This document shows, in pieces, positions 33,141 to 44,966 of a stretch of DNA of 64,000 nucleotides. Origin of the DNA: Schistocerca nitens (lineage: Eukaryota; Arthropoda; Insecta; Orthoptera; Acrididae); assembly GCF_023898315.1 (NCBI RefSeq), contig NC_064622.1, forward strand, positions 78,192,387 to 78,256,386, written 5' to 3'. The first letter of the stretch is position 1, and each line of letters opens with the position of its first letter. The translations under genes were made by a program, and so were the position numbers. The notes beneath the pieces were generated by a model. That model searched no databases. It was not told the DNA's origin and worked only from the letters and a program-made list of their open reading frames with translations.

Positions 33141-33994
33141 TCACGCGGCTGTTTGCAAGACGTAGTTACTGTCCAAATGAGTGCATGGAATGACATACGC
33201 AAGGACTTTATGTCCTGGTATCAATATGTCCCCTGTTTACTATCCATGCCAGCTGCACAGTGAAACTGCGGTGCAGAATCACACATTTATCCACCGACCA
33301 CCAAACTTTGCAGGTTTGCATTCCCCGTCGATACTAGCATCAATTTCAATTTGCGACCAATTTGTACAACTCCTTCGTGGTGCGTCTTCTTTTTCAACCG
33401 AGAGTAAGTATATTTTTTACACACAACGACATATTTTTCAACGCCATTCTAATGCACTTGAAAAGACCATTACATTGATATAACAGTTATCAGTTTTGGT
33501 ATTGAAACATTTCACAACATTATCCGAGAGGTAGTTAAAACTGAAAGGCAAGACGGTCAAAATCGTATAGATTGGAAGGTGGAAGTGATATCTGAAGGCC
33601 AAGCAAACGTTGACAACTTTATCTGTGATCGAAAGAACCGAATCCTTGAAATAAGAAGTAGGAGCAACACTACTAAGCCTCTCTTCTGCACGTCGTCGTC
33701 CGAGTACATTAGAAATGGTTTATGCATCCCCATGGGCATCATAAACGAACTCAGCAGACATAATTTATCCACTGTTTTACAACATTCACGCGATGTAACG
33801 AATAAGTCTGAGTCAATATCATTTAATTTTATGGTTCTATTTTTCTTGCCTTTGCATTACAATTCAGACTATAGTCTAATTTTTCAAACCAGTTTAGTCA
33901 CATCGACCTTGACTCCTTTGGCTCAGCATTTTATCTTGGAATATAAGGCATCGAAATATGTGGAAATAGCTTCAGGTGTCTTCGACTGAAGTGT
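33141..33994. other. No gene recognised
   Basis: AT-rich. An open plus frame of 136 codons (33579-33989) has no recognisable motif and lies just upstream of a LINE relic. It may be decayed LINE sequence. Confidence 0.4.
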
Positions 33995-34790
33995 GTTGGA
34001 ACTCTTTGTATTCACGTTGGGTATTAATGACCTGTTCCACAATAATATTAATAACCACGTACTTTTTGTAGATGGTGGTTTATCTATCATGAAGCACTAT
34101 CTGAAAAAAACGTTCGCACAATCCAGCCAGAACTTGATAGTACTAAAAAATGGTGCGAAATTTGAATACCAGCTCTAACTGTTCATAAATATAAAATTAT
34201 GCGCTTCACAAAACACAAAAATATAGTTTCCTATTACTGCAGTAAGAATGAGTGACAACTGGAGGCAGTCAAATTATAAAAATACATGGATGTATAGAGT
34301 TGTGGTGATATTAAATGGAGCAATCACATAGGCTCAGTAAAAGATAACGCAGGGTCCGCCTCGGTAAATGCGCGGTCATCGCGGTGGATTGATAAGCAAA
34401 GGGATCTGCATTCGATTCCCGGCCGAGTCAGAGATTTTTTTCCGCTTGGGAACTGGGTGTTGTGTTGTCCTGACATTCATATCGTCATAATTGGCGTTAC
34501 TACTGAGATGGCTCAATGGGCATTGCCCCAAAGGCAATAAACTGAGAAAAAAAGCAGCTGACAGACTTAGGCTAATTGGTAGGATAAAACGAAGGTGGGA
34601 TGGGTTGACAATGGAGATTTATTACTCGTACGACCCAACTTAGAATATTGACTGAGGTTTTGTGATCCATACCAAATAGCACTAACAGGGAATGTTGTTA
34701 CAGACTGGTCAAGTAGTTTGCGAAGTCGACCTAAATTCTTGGGGCTGAGGGTCGACTCATTCGGAAAAAACAACAAAACTGATTCAGTAA
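33995..34790 (+). pseudogene. CR1/Jockey-like LINE relic, split by a SINE
   Basis: The plus-strand reading FVDGGLSIM resembles a decayed FADD box. Further on, WSNHIGSVKDNAG before the SINE and AADRLRLIGRIKRRWDG after it are consecutive pieces of the same domain. Then a decayed LEY...CDPYQIALT motif follows. The interruption by the SINE at 34355-34550 is therefore secondary. Many stops are present. Confidence 0.55.
34355..34550 (+). mobile_element. tRNA-derived SINE, family D
   Basis: The head has an A-box-like GGTCATCGCGGTGG and a B box ATTCGATTCC, followed by CCGAGTCAGAG, then GGGAACTGGGTGTTGTGTTG. This is the same head type as the chimera at 4039-4175, but with its own tail. It interrupts the LINE relic; the exact TSD is unclear (a short GCAG match). 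Confidence 0.65.
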
Positions 34791-35857
34791 ACACCACACT
34801 TGGGTAAAACCTTCTTCACAATGTGGTTGTAAAGTATGCAGCATTCGGCTGGTTTCATTTTCAGTAGGTTTCCAGCAGGACTGATAAAAATTTAATCATA
34901 AAGCCCAAATATTCAGTTGTTAGTTGCAAGGTTTTCTTGTGGCACACTCCCCCTACTTTGTACAGGAGTTGCTCACAGTAGTTGAGAAATCTTCTCTGTA
35001 ATGTGTTATTCATTCGTATACTGTCTCACAATTTCTTTCGTTCTCTATTACTTCTTTAACTCTTTTGTTCATAAGATTTCCAAGAAGTTTCCTGTAAACT
35101 AGGTATTGGCTCATTCGATGAGCAGGTAGCTTTGACTCGCATAGTCCCACGAACCCTGATAAAGAAAGGATGAGCGAATGGTGACGAATTTGTTTGACTT
35201 GCAGGAGAGCGTCATGGAAATTTCGAAACCGCTGGCTAGCAGATTTTTCAAGAAAAACGTCAAATATTTCTTGAAAGCCTACTTCCAAAGTTTCTACAAC
35301 CAATATCTGCTCAGAAATACTGTACAGGACAGTACCTTTCGCTCTTGTAGCAACTGTGTAGACAATATTAGACTAATAACAACGCGTACAGAGGCGCACA
35401 GAAGCAGCCCCATACGACAAAATATCCTAATATGTGATACAGTGCTTAGCAATCTCTGCCACGCACTTCACAATGGTTTGCAGAGTATGAGTGTAGCTGG
35501 TGAAGACGCAGTGTCTAATCATCAAGACAGCAGTGGCATTGTCTGCTATATTTTCGATTCCTCTTACAGTCATTGGACGCCTTTTCGAGACTTGTCGATC
35601 CTATCTAACTCATCGCGCAGCTCCCATCTTCTACGAGTCTTACTGTTCTTCGATATTTAAGCAGTTCATTCAGCACAATACCGTTGATGATACGGAAAAC
35701 AATGAAGCTTCATTTCAGTATATGGGACAATCATCACTGTCATCAGTTACTAGATATCCAGTTCTAGATAAAGGCTTCCCGTTAGAGATTTCCTTTCATT
35801 AGTGTCAACATTTGCGTGTTTGCTGATATCATCTGCCTATCTTCAATAAGTCACTGT
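34791..35857. other. No gene recognised
   Basis: Open frames at 35178-35660 (plus, 160 codons) and 35010-35303 (minus) overlap and show no motif I know. No repeat signature was recognised. Confidence 0.4.
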
Positions 35858-36081
35858 TCCTTTTATTATGGTTCAAATGGCTCTGACAAGGGAACCTCCC
35901 CATCGCACCCCCCTCAGATTTAGTTATAAGTTGGCACAGTGGATAGGCCTTGAAAAACTGAACACAGATCAATCGAGAAAACAGGAAGAAGTTGTGTGGA
36001 ACTATGAAAAAAATTAGTAAAATATACAAACTGAGTAGTCCATGCGAAGATATGCAACATCAAGGAGAACGCGAGTCTAGG

Positions 36082-36153
36082 AGTGCCGTGGTCCCGTGGT
36101 TAGCGAGAGCAGCTACGGAACAACAGGTCCTAGGTTCAAGTATTCCCTCGAGT
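36082..36153 (+). other. tRNA-like module in left arm of F1 copy 2
   Basis: A-box-like GTGGTCCCGTGGTTAGCG and B-box AGGTTCAAGT in tRNA order. Mirrored at 36583-36653. Confidence 0.6.
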
Positions 36154-36582
36154 GAAAAGTTTAATTTTTTATTTTCAGTTTATGTGACAAACTCTTATGT
36201 TTTCATCACTTTTTTGGGCGTGATTATCACATCCACAAGAAAACCTAAATCGGACAAGGTAGAAGAATCTTTTTACCCATTCGCTAAGTGTACAAGTTAG
36301 AAGGGTCGACAACATATTCCTGTCATGTGACGCACATGCCGTCACCAGTGTCGTATAGAATATATCAGACGTGTTTTCCTGTGGAGGAATCGGTTGACCT
36401 ATGACCTTGCGATCAAATGTTTTCGGTTCCCATTGGAGAGGCACGTCCTTTCGTCTACTAATCACACGGTTTTGCGATGCGGTCGCAAAACACAGACACT
36501 AAACTTATTACAGTGAACAGAGACATCAATGAACGAACGGACAGATCATAGCTTTGCGAAAATAAAGAAAGTAAAATTTTAA

Positions 36583-36653
36583 GTGGAGGGAAGACTTGAA
36601 CCAAGTACCTCTCATTCCGCAGTTGCTCACGCTAACGACAGGACCACGGCGCT
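36583..36653 (-). other. tRNA-like module in right arm of F1 copy 2
   Basis: The minus strand reads GCGCCGTGGTCCTGTCG then GGTTCAAGTC. It faces the left module. Confidence 0.6.
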
Positions 36654-36987
36654 CCATTGTTAACGCTCCCTTGATGTTGCTTATCTTCGCATGGACTACT
36701 CAGTTTGTATATTTTACTAATTTTTTTCATAGTTCCACACAACTTCTTCCTGTTTTCTCGATTGATCTGTGTTCAGTTTTTCAAGGCCTATCCACTGTGC
36801 CAACTTATAACTAAATCTGAGGGGGGTGCGATGGGGAGGTTCCCTTGTGAGCACTATGGGACTTAACATCTGTGGTCATCAGTCCCCTAGAACTTAGAAC
36901 TACTTAAACCTAACTAACCTAAGGACATCACACACATCCATGCCCGAGGCAGGATTCGAACCTGCAACCGTAGCATCCTTTTATTAT

Positions 36988-37433
36988 CTCTTCGAATATA
37001 GCAAAGACATTCCTTGGCCAATCTACCTTAGTTTCTCCTGGTTACATGTCCCCCACTGCTTCCATTTCATTTTCACTCTAGCCTTGACTAAGCCTTCCAT
37101 TCCTTTCTGACCTGTCATTCACTCGTTCATTTTTCAGTCTCTCCGACAAAATTCCCACAAGTATCACTACATCGCTCGCAGTTCAAACATTCAGTTTTCT
37201 GATGGTTTTCACAATGAAAGTAGCTGCAACAAATAAAAGTTGTCAGCACACACTGGTTCCAACTTTCTATTTCTGATATATCGGAACTCAGTTTGGGAAA
37301 CCTACTTCGTTTGCCACCACAACGCCAGGCAGTTTTACCTTTCTGCTTGTTGGTTCTGCCCTTCATCCAGTTGTTTGTTTTCGGCTGTCCTCAAATACAA
37401 ATCAGCAACTACGTCTATGATGTCGTTCTGATG
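36988..37433. other. No gene recognised
   Basis: Short overlapping frames only; nothing recognisable. Confidence 0.4.
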
Positions 37434-37628
37434 GCCGGTCGGTGTGGCCGTGCGGTTCTAGGCGCTTCAGTCTGGAACCGCGCGACCGCTACGGTCGCAG
37501 GTTCGAATCCTGCCTCGGGCATGGATGTGTGTAATGTCCTTAGGTTAGTTAGGTTTAAGTAGTTCTAAGTTCTAGGGGACTGATGACCACAGATGTTAAG
37601 TCCCATAGTGCTCAGAGCCATTTGAACC
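37434..37628 (+). mobile_element. SINE family A
   Basis: A complete copy: GTGTGGCCGTGCGG head, B box GGTTCGAATCC and full tail to CATTTGAACC. No clear TSD was found. Confidence 0.88.
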
Positions 37629-37659
37629 AATCATTATAATGTGTGCTATTTCCTTTTCG

Positions 37660-38160
37660 ATGGAGAGGAGTCTTCACACCTAAAAGTAACTCCGAGCGGG
37701 CACAGAGGAGTGTTACAGGACCATTACTTTACACAGTATATGTCTATAAATGACCCGGTAGATGACGTCGGAAGTTGCACGAGGCTTTTCGCGGATGATG
37801 CTGTTCTACAAAGAGAAGTCGCGACGCTACAAAACTGTAGCGAAATGCTGGAAGACCTGCAGAGCATCGCCACGTGGTGCAGGGAATGGAAACTATGCGC
37901 ACGGAGCGATATGAAGTGGAAACATCCACATAAAATTAATCGCCAGTAAGCAGATGCCACACTGGGATTCATTGGAAGAAATGTAGTCCACCAACAAAGG
38001 AAGTAGCTCACAAAATACTCGTTCGACCAACAGAAGAATACTGCTAGTGATAATGGATCCCTACCAGATAAGACTGATAGAGGGAATAGACAAGTCCAAA
38101 GAAGAGCAGCTCGTTTCGTCAAAGGTTAATTTAGTAAGAGCATCACATTAAGCTGCTGAG
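37660..38160 (+). pseudogene. CR1/Jockey-like LINE relic
   Basis: The plus-strand reading includes RLFADDAVLQREV (the RT catalytic ADD box) and LEDLQSIATWCREWKL. Further decayed codons follow towards RRAARFVKG, a typical 3'-domain motif. The copy is cut at 38169 by a Tc1 fragment. Confidence 0.7.
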
Positions 38161-38168
38161 ATCATGCA

Positions 38169-38735
38169 CTATGTGATCAAAAGTATCCGGACACCTGGCT
38201 GAAAGTGACTTACAAGTTCGTGGCGCCCTCCATCGGTAATGCTGGAATTCAGTATGGTGTTGGCCCACTCTTAGCCTTGATGGCAGCTTACACTCTCGTA
38301 GGCATACGTTCGATCAGGTGCTGGAAGGTTTCTTGGGAAATGACAGCCCATTCTTCACGGAGTGCTGCACTCCGGAGAGGTATCGATGTCTGTGGGTGAG
38401 GACTGGCAGGAAGTCGGGTTTCCAAAACATCCCAAAGGTGTTCTATACGATTCAGGTCAGGACTCGGTGCAGGCCAGTCCATTATAGGGATGTTATTGTG
38501 ATGTATCCACTCCGTCACAGGCCGTGCACTATGAACAGGTGCTCGATCGTGTTGAAAGATGCAATCGCCCTCCCCGAATTGCTCTTCAACAGTGGAAAGC
38601 CAGAAAGTGCTTAAAACATCAATGTAGGCCTGTTCTATGATTGTGCCACGCCAAAAAACAAGAGATGCAAGTCCCCTCCACGAACAACACGACCACACCA
38701 TAGCACCACCGTCTCCAGATTTTACTGTTGGCACT
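38169..38735 (-). pseudogene. Tc1-like element fragment (same family as 10589)
   Basis: The left terminus ACTATGTGATCAAAAGTATC is present. The minus-strand transposase C-terminal half stays open (38288-38776): MVWSCCSWRG, FQHDRAPVHSARPV (catalytic Asp) and SPDLNRIEHLWD (catalytic Glu, 34 residues later). The N-terminal half and right terminus are missing. Confidence 0.85.
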
Positions 38736-39120
38736 ATTATTGACAACATCAGCTGCAGACAAGAAGAAGAATACAATTAAATCTGTTGCTGCGCACTCTC
38801 TTCTAGATGGACCAGCAGTGTTTTGTGGATGTAAACTGAACTTCAGCATCGACATTAATGATACATTTACCCACGGCAACGGATGGCTTACAGTAGCCAT
38901 TGTACGAGGTGGTACAGGTGTTCCAAATGTTACTGGATTGGAGAGCTTCGTCGACAGATTCAGACAATATATTCCTTCCTCCTACGTATGTCTCACAAAA
39001 GACAATGAAGGTAAAATTAGAGAAATTCGAGTCCCCACAGAGGCTTACCGCCAATCGTTCTTCCCGCGAACCATACGTGACTGGAACAGGGAAAGAGGGA
39101 AAAGACACATGTAAACAAAA
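38736..39120 (+). pseudogene. LINE C-terminal relic
   Basis: The frame 38728-39114 ends with EAYRQSFFPRTIRDWNRE, matching the FFPR.VR.WN end motif of the LINE at 31674-33140. It is probably the 3' continuation of the relic at 37660, separated by the Tc1 fragment. Confidence 0.55.
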
Positions 39121-41632
39121 TACCCTCCCCCACTCATCGTAAGGTGGCTTTCGGAATATAGATATAGACGTACATGGTCTCAGAATTGATTTTAAATCAG
39201 CTCTCAAGATATCAAATGGAATATACGGTGGAAAATAAGCCTAAAAAAGCCAAAAATTACGTTTGGTCAAAATGCAGCTTCTTATATTAAATACAAGTAT
39301 TAGAAAACTGGATGCTGATATCAACGTGCTCACACTGCTGAAACGGAATCGCTACGGCGAAAGAAAGGACGTAATAGTAAAATATCATAGAGTATCGAAA
39401 GTGTAAGAAAATGGATAGGGTAAAATAAATTGGAGAAAATCGTTGACATATTGTCAGCAAATGCATTTTCGTGACAGACTGGAACCTGGAACTTTCGTTC
39501 TACCAATTACCTTACTCTGCACCGAGTCTTGGTTGGGCATCCCGAGCAGTACATCGCTGCACGCAAAAGACAAATACGTGGGTTTCAGACCCCGCCCTCT
39601 ATCCAAAATCAGGTTCTTACGGTTTGCCTACCGCTGAAAAAAAAACACTTCCTAGATTTGTTCGAGCTTGTGCTCTGCCTGTAATGACACAGTTGTCAAC
39701 GGGATGCTAAACCCTTGCCTTTCTTCTTCCTCTTACGCGATCGGTTTTATAAAATTTCCACAATATCCCATTGATCGGATGGGAAGTACTGATATTGCGA
39801 GGTTCCGGGGCTAGCAGTGTATTTAACACTAAATTCTTCTAGAATCTTCATATGTAAATGATGCTGTAAGTTCCTCCTATTCTAACTCTGACTTTTGCTG
39901 TTGCACATGGATTAAGAAGAAACGCGAACTGACTGTAAGAGTTTGGCACCTGCAATAATTTAATTTGATAGAAATTAATTAAATAAAGGAAAGTTTCATT
40001 AACGTAGTGAGAAACGAAAGGGTTGCTCTACCGATTAACGGAATGAAAGTTCTGTCCAAAATAACAATTTGATTTATTATGACTAAACTCAAATAATAAA
40101 CAAAACATATGAAACATTTACAATACATCAAATTGGATCAAATTGGATACTCAAATAAATGCTGCGAAGGTGAAGTTGTCCATAAACTAGATTGCGACCT
40201 TTATGACGAAGTGGTATGTGGAGCCAATTCCTTGCAACTCAAATCTTAAGAGAAACACACAGCCAACCCAACATTAATTGCTGCTACATTAGTGAGAACT
40301 CAGACAATGAACACCCAAGACAGAACAAAGTTAGAAAAGACGAACAGGCGCGCTCTGCTGAGCTCTGATTATCAAATAGCAAAATTGCCTGCTTTGCCAG
40401 TGCTGCGGACGTACATTACCAAGCTGTCTTCTTAACTGCAAGGACACGATCTGGCGTACCGGAGGCGATGGCTGGTTGCTTCGATGTCCCGTCGTGGTGA
40501 TGATAATGTCGCGAGTATAGCCCGAAACAAATTATCCTGATCTGCTTGTTCCAGGCTAAAGACTTCCTAGCAACACAAATGCGACTCTGAGGGAGACGAA
40601 AAAGGCTCGCCACACAATCACTGACGGTACAGTGATTGATTTTAACAAGCGAAGTCACACAGTAACTCCGCTACAGTCAACTTTAGCCAAAACTGCTCAA
40701 GACAGACAACATAGGCCCCTTGTACGCAGAACGCTCAATTGCCAACTGTACCCGGAAAGTTAGGTTGAAGTCCAAACTTCAGCAACTTTGTCAAACAGTT
40801 ACAATTAAATGAAAGCATATTCGACAGCCAACGGAAGGCAGACTGTCCAGAGCAGCGAGAGCTCAGTCTTGTAACCTACCCCGATCGAAAGGCGAGAGAG
40901 CACCCGAACAAACCGAACACAGAACATTCCCGCCCCCACGACAGTGGCCGCAGTTAAACGTTCCAATCAGCAACTCGAAAACCGGCGGAAAATTCCACTC
41001 TATTGCCGAAGCACTACCATTCCACCAATGGAGATTCTTGGCGCCAATTTCTGCGCCGATTTTGCTACGTCACGGAGCTGCTGAGCAAGCCAATCACAGT
41101 TACGATTTTGCAGAAAACGCGGGAATTTGCCCGCTAAGACTGCCTGGGAACACAGGTCATTCCCACGCCTCGCTGGTAGCCCGCCAGAAAGTGTTTTCAC
41201 TAAGTTTCTGCGAAGTAACGGAATCTCTAGCCCAGCCGCCCCTTCTGGCCCCTGTGGGCGTGTCGCTCCCACTCTTATGACAATGTCGGCGTCTGGAAAG
41301 CATCCACTCAACTCCCTCACACCCGACGGCTTAACCCTTTCAAGCTCAGCATAATTCGCCTGTCACCGGACCACCCGGGTGACGAGAGACGCTGCGTGGG
41401 AAGTCCGTGTGCATGTGTAGGAATAGCAACTTTTCACTGCATGCAATTGGAGAGGAAAATCGAATTACTCAGAGTAAGATAGAAATATGAGAGGGCGCTC
41501 ATGCCACCTCTCAATATGAAAACAATATTTGACTATACTTCTGATGAAACTGTTTTGTTTCGTTACCTAACGCCACATACCATCACTCATTTGGTGATTA
41601 GAGTTACTACTTTTCATTATTAAAAAGGGGTG
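39121..41632. other. Unclassified region
   Basis: No RT, transposase or SINE boxes were recognised. AT-rich to about 40700, then moderately GC-rich (40850-41400) with short motif-free frames on both strands (41000-41320 minus, 41127-41354 plus). Confidence 0.4.
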
Positions 41633-41823
41633 GACAAAATATGGGAACACCAAAACACAACACAGTACCATCCCTAATACGGTGTAAGAAGCTTCCAGTC
41701 GTCTCTGAATGGACAGTACAGTACCGTATGGTTTTCAAGGTAATCTCACACCATTCTTCCTGCATTAGTGGCAGGTTCAGGTAACGACAATGGAGGTGGA
41801 CAGCGATCACGCACCATTCTCTC

Positions 41824-42204
41824 CAAAGTAGACCACAACTCAGCTCAACTCAACTCAACCCAACTCCGTCCGAACAGGCCTTGGAAGGCCCAACGGTACC
41901 GACCGGCCGCCGTGTCATCCTCTCAGCCCATGGGCGCCACTTCATGCAGATATGGAGGGCACGTGGCAGCCCACCGCTCTCCCGGCCGTATGTCAGTTTT
42001 CCAACACCGGATCCGCTACTTCTCAGTCAAGTAGCTCCTCAGTTTGCCTCACAAGGGCTGAGAGCACCCCGCTTGCCAACAGCGCTCGGCAGACTAGACG
42101 GTCACCCATCCAAGTGCTAGTCCAGCCCGACGTCACTTCGCTGATCTAACGGGCACCGGTGTTACCACTGCGGCAAAGTCGTTGACTCTCAAAGTAGACC
42201 ACAA
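41824..42204 (-). mobile_element. SINE3 (5S rRNA-derived), full length with TSD
   Basis: The body is 41839-42189. The minus strand begins with a 5S-rRNA-like region, with GATCAGCGAAGTGACGTCGG and ACTTGGATGGGTGACC corresponding to the 5S internal promoter (A block, intermediate element, C block). A family-specific 3' part follows. A perfect 15-bp TSD CAAAGTAGACCACAA (41824-41838, 42190-42204) flanks it inside a Tc1 relic. It is not a functional 5S gene. Confidence 0.9.
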
Positions 42205-42968
42205 AGGTTAAATTATATTGAGATCTGTTGAGTTTGGTGGACAAGGGAAATAAGGTAGTTCAGTCTTATGGTCACAAAGCCAGTCCTGTACGATGCGAGC
42301 TGTGTGACAGGGGCCCTGTCTTCTTCAAACACAGCGTCACCATTGAGGAAAAATCACCGGACAGTTGTTTGGATCTGATCAGCAAGAACGGGCACATAAT
42401 CCTTGGCTGTAGTGCGACCTTGCACAATAACACTGGGCCCCGTGGAATACCGCGATACGGCTGCCCAAATCATCACCGAACCCCCGTCATTTTTTACTCT
42501 TAGGACTTAAACTGGGCCAGAAGTTGGAAGCAGTGTGAAACAGTTCATCCGACCAAACAACTTTCTTCCACTGCTCCATATAGTCCAGGTTTTATGGCTT
42601 CAGCGCCACGTTTCCCTGCTACTGGCATTTACATGACTGGTCAGTGGTTTCGGAATTGCAGCTCGCCCTGCATTTTACAGCTTATGGGGCTCTCTTCGTG
42701 TTCTTTTGCTACTGAAGGGTTCGCAAATGCAACATTCAGTTCTTCTATGAGTTTTGGAACTGTCATCCTCTTATTTTTCGTCACAACCTCTTTAATGACC
42801 GTCTGTCACGATCACTCAACACACACTTTCGCCCGCATTGTGACTTAGTGGATGATGTTTTTCCGATTTCCCTTTACGCGGTAGAAACCTTCGACACGGT
42901 GCCTCTTGAAACACCAAACACTTCAGCTACCTTGCACCCACTACGTGAGCACCGACAATTTGTCTCCT

Positions 42969-43150
42969 TTCTAATTGACACAAAAAAACTAAACTCCGCA
43001 CGAACAGGCCATGAAAGCCCAACGGTACCTACCGGCCGCCATGTCATCCCCAGCCCACAGGCATCACTGGGTGCGGATATGGAGGGGCATGTGGTCAGGT
43101 CACCGCTCTCCCGGCGGTATGTCGGTTTACGTGACCGGTTCTAATTGGCA
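42969..43150 (-). mobile_element. SINE3, 5'-truncated, with TSD
   Basis: The body (42981-43138) is only the non-5S 3' half, ending in a T/A-rich tail on the left side. A 12-bp TSD TTCTAATTG(A/G)CA lies at 42969-42980 and 43139-43150. Confidence 0.8.
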
Positions 43151-43304
43151 TAGCTCAGATATAAGGCACTCACAACTATACAGAATACTTTCTGGTCAAG
43201 ACATACCTGCAAGGTATTGATGACATTACACAGCTGCCGCTCGTGGTCAAATACAACGCCGCATGCGTTTCCCACGGTGATTACACAAATTTGTCCAACC
43301 CCTG

Positions 43305-43972
43305 TACAAAGTTCCATCTGTATTGGCATTCAGATTACTTTGGCCATAGTCATTAAATACCTATTCCACTTAAAATACTTGAACAATTAGCCTTCAACGA
43401 ATAAATCCACTATTTATTTAGATCAACATAGCTGCTGTTGAGAACGAATAATGAAAATATATTTGGAGTGGCGAAAAAAATCGTAAGTTGATTTGTATAG
43501 AATTCGTAAAGCAAAAAATGAATCCATAGCGTAAAACGTTCCTGAAAGACTTAGTGCAACACATGCAGGTGCATTCCGCGAGATCAGTTACGCGCTCAAT
43601 GTAAATGATTCCCGCTGACCCATCTCTGAGGCAGTAGTTTTCTTATCTCCCCAAGTCCTATACCGTTCTCACGGCTTTCACGGAGATGTACAGCGGAGTC
43701 ACTAGCAATATAGCACGTACACAAAATTTTGTCTGACGTGGTTAAAAAGGAAACGGAAGAACTGTTACATGGCATTTCAATGGCAATGAACAACTCAGTT
43801 CTCCCAGCAATGAGGAACAGTGATAAAACTCAGATATGGTCCAGAGCCCTACAAAATCTCGCAAAGTGAAAAAGATAGGCCATGAGCTGTTTCAGATTGC
43901 ACACTTGAGTAAAAGAACGCACCGTAATAACGTAGAGAAATTTTAAACAATACACGGAGCTCTTAGAAATTG
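43305..43972. other. No gene recognised
   Basis: No motif or repeat was recognised. Confidence 0.45.
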
Positions 43973-44192
43973 AAAACATTTCTAAATAGTTCAAATGGCT
44001 CTGAGCACTATGGGACTCAACATCTTAGGTCATAAGTCCCCTAGAACTTAGAACTACTTAAACCTAACTAACCTAAGAACATCACACACCCATGCCCGAG
44101 GCAGGATTCGAACCTGCGACCGTAGCAGTCCCGCGGTTCCGGACTGCAGCGCCAGAACCGCTAGACCACCGCGGCCGGCAAAACATTTCTAA
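43973..44192 (-). mobile_element. SINE family A with TSD
   Basis: The body is 43986-44179, complete on the minus strand. A perfect 13-bp TSD AAAACATTTCTAA lies at 43973-43985 and 44180-44192. Confidence 0.92.
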
Positions 44193-44244
44193 CGGAAGGC
44201 TTTCACGTAGATATTCAGGGAATAAAAGAACAAAAACTGGGGTC

Positions 44245-44366
44245 GTTTCTTTTTTTTGTTAATGTTTGTGATTTTTTTCTTTTTTTTCTTTAAATATTTG
44301 AATCTTTTATTTTTTCTTAATTTTATAAATTTTAAAATTTCTTACTTTTTATCTTAAAAGTTTTAT
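44245..44366. repeat. T-rich low-complexity tract
   Basis: Long T runs with short A-rich breaks. It directly adjoins the tail of the SINE3 at 44371 and may include its A-rich tail read in reverse. Confidence 0.75.
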
Positions 44367-44370
44367 TCTT

Positions 44371-44655
44371 GCTCCATTCGAACAGGTCTCGGAAGACCCC
44401 TACAGTATCAACCGACCGCCGTGTCATCCTTAGCCCACTGGCATCAGTAGATGTGGATATGAAGGAGCATGTGGTTAGCACACCGCTCTCCCAGCCGTTG
44501 TCAGTTTTCGTGACTTCTCAGTCAAGTAGTTCCTCAATTGGCCTCACAAGGGCTGAGAATGAGAGCACCCTGTTTGCCAACAGCGCTCGGCAGACCTGGA
44601 AGGTCCAAGTGCAAACCAAAACCGACAGGGCTTAACGTCTGTGATCTTACTAATG
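44371..44655 (-). mobile_element. SINE3, degenerate
   Basis: The 3' part (CGACCGCCGTGTCATCCTTA on the plus strand) and the shared middle (CCAACAGCGCTCGGCAGAC) are clear. The 5S-like part is shortened and diverged. No TSD was found. Confidence 0.75.
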
Positions 44656-44933
44656 GCACACTCAGGACATGGCCTACAAAATTGTAGCAATGAAAGTAAA
44701 ATTACCAGTTACTGTCCTTTGGATACTGAAGAGAGAAAACAGGACATTAACAGGTGACAGCCATTGTTCAGCCAAAGTATTAATGAAGACTCTAGTATGC
44801 GGTGAGAGTGCAGTTGTTGACATGAAACAATAGCGCAGTATGCTACAGATATGGATGGTCCCAAGAGCGTATCCAGGATCTGAGCTAGGTGGAGAAGAGT
44901 AGGTGAAGGTGGGGAAAAGCAGCGGAAGCTGGG

Positions 44934-44966
44934 GGTGGGGGGGGGGGGGGGGGTGGGAGGGGGAGG
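44934..44966 (+). repeat. Poly-G tract
   Basis: A near-continuous G run of about 30 bases with single T or A breaks. On the minus strand it yields a spurious proline-rich reading. Confidence 0.9.

Larger units (their letters stand above)
35887..36847. mobile_element. F1 long-TIR element, copy 2 (961 bp)
   Basis: The ends, CAAGGGAACCTCCCCATCGC and its exact reverse complement, are flanked by a perfect 3-bp TGA duplication (35884-35886 and 36848-36850). The arms carry inward-facing tRNA-like modules (36082-36153 plus, 36583-36653 minus) as in copy 1. The middle is in the opposite orientation to copy 1 and has the same small open frames (36175-36465 minus, 96 codons). It shares no transposase motif I can see. 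Copy 2 fixes the true F1 ends and its TSD. Confidence 0.88.
35858..36987 (-). mobile_element. SINE family A (5'-truncated) split by F1 copy 2
   Basis: The SINE parts are 35870-35886 and 36848-36975 on the minus strand. A perfect 12-bp TSD TCCTTTTATTAT lies at 35858-35869 and 36976-36987, outside everything. F1 (35887-36847) is inserted inside the SINE tail after GTGCTCA in SINE sense. The SINE therefore came first, then F1. The head is truncated in the B-box region. Confidence 0.9.
41633..43304 (-). mobile_element. Tc1-like transposon relic carrying two SINE3 insertions
   Basis: The left end AAAAGGGGTGGACAAAATATG and the right end CAGGGGTTGGACAAATTTG, read inward, form imperfect TIRs next to TA on each side. 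A minus-strand transposase trace includes EQWKKVVWSDE, holding the first catalytic Asp (near 42520-42580). SINE3 copies at 41839-42189 and 42981-43138 are inserted in it. It is too decayed for a coding call. Confidence 0.65.

Noticed and set aside
41839-42189. Possible 5S rRNA gene
   Set aside because: Only the internal promoter-like part resembles 5S; the rest is the SINE3 body, and TSDs flank the whole unit.
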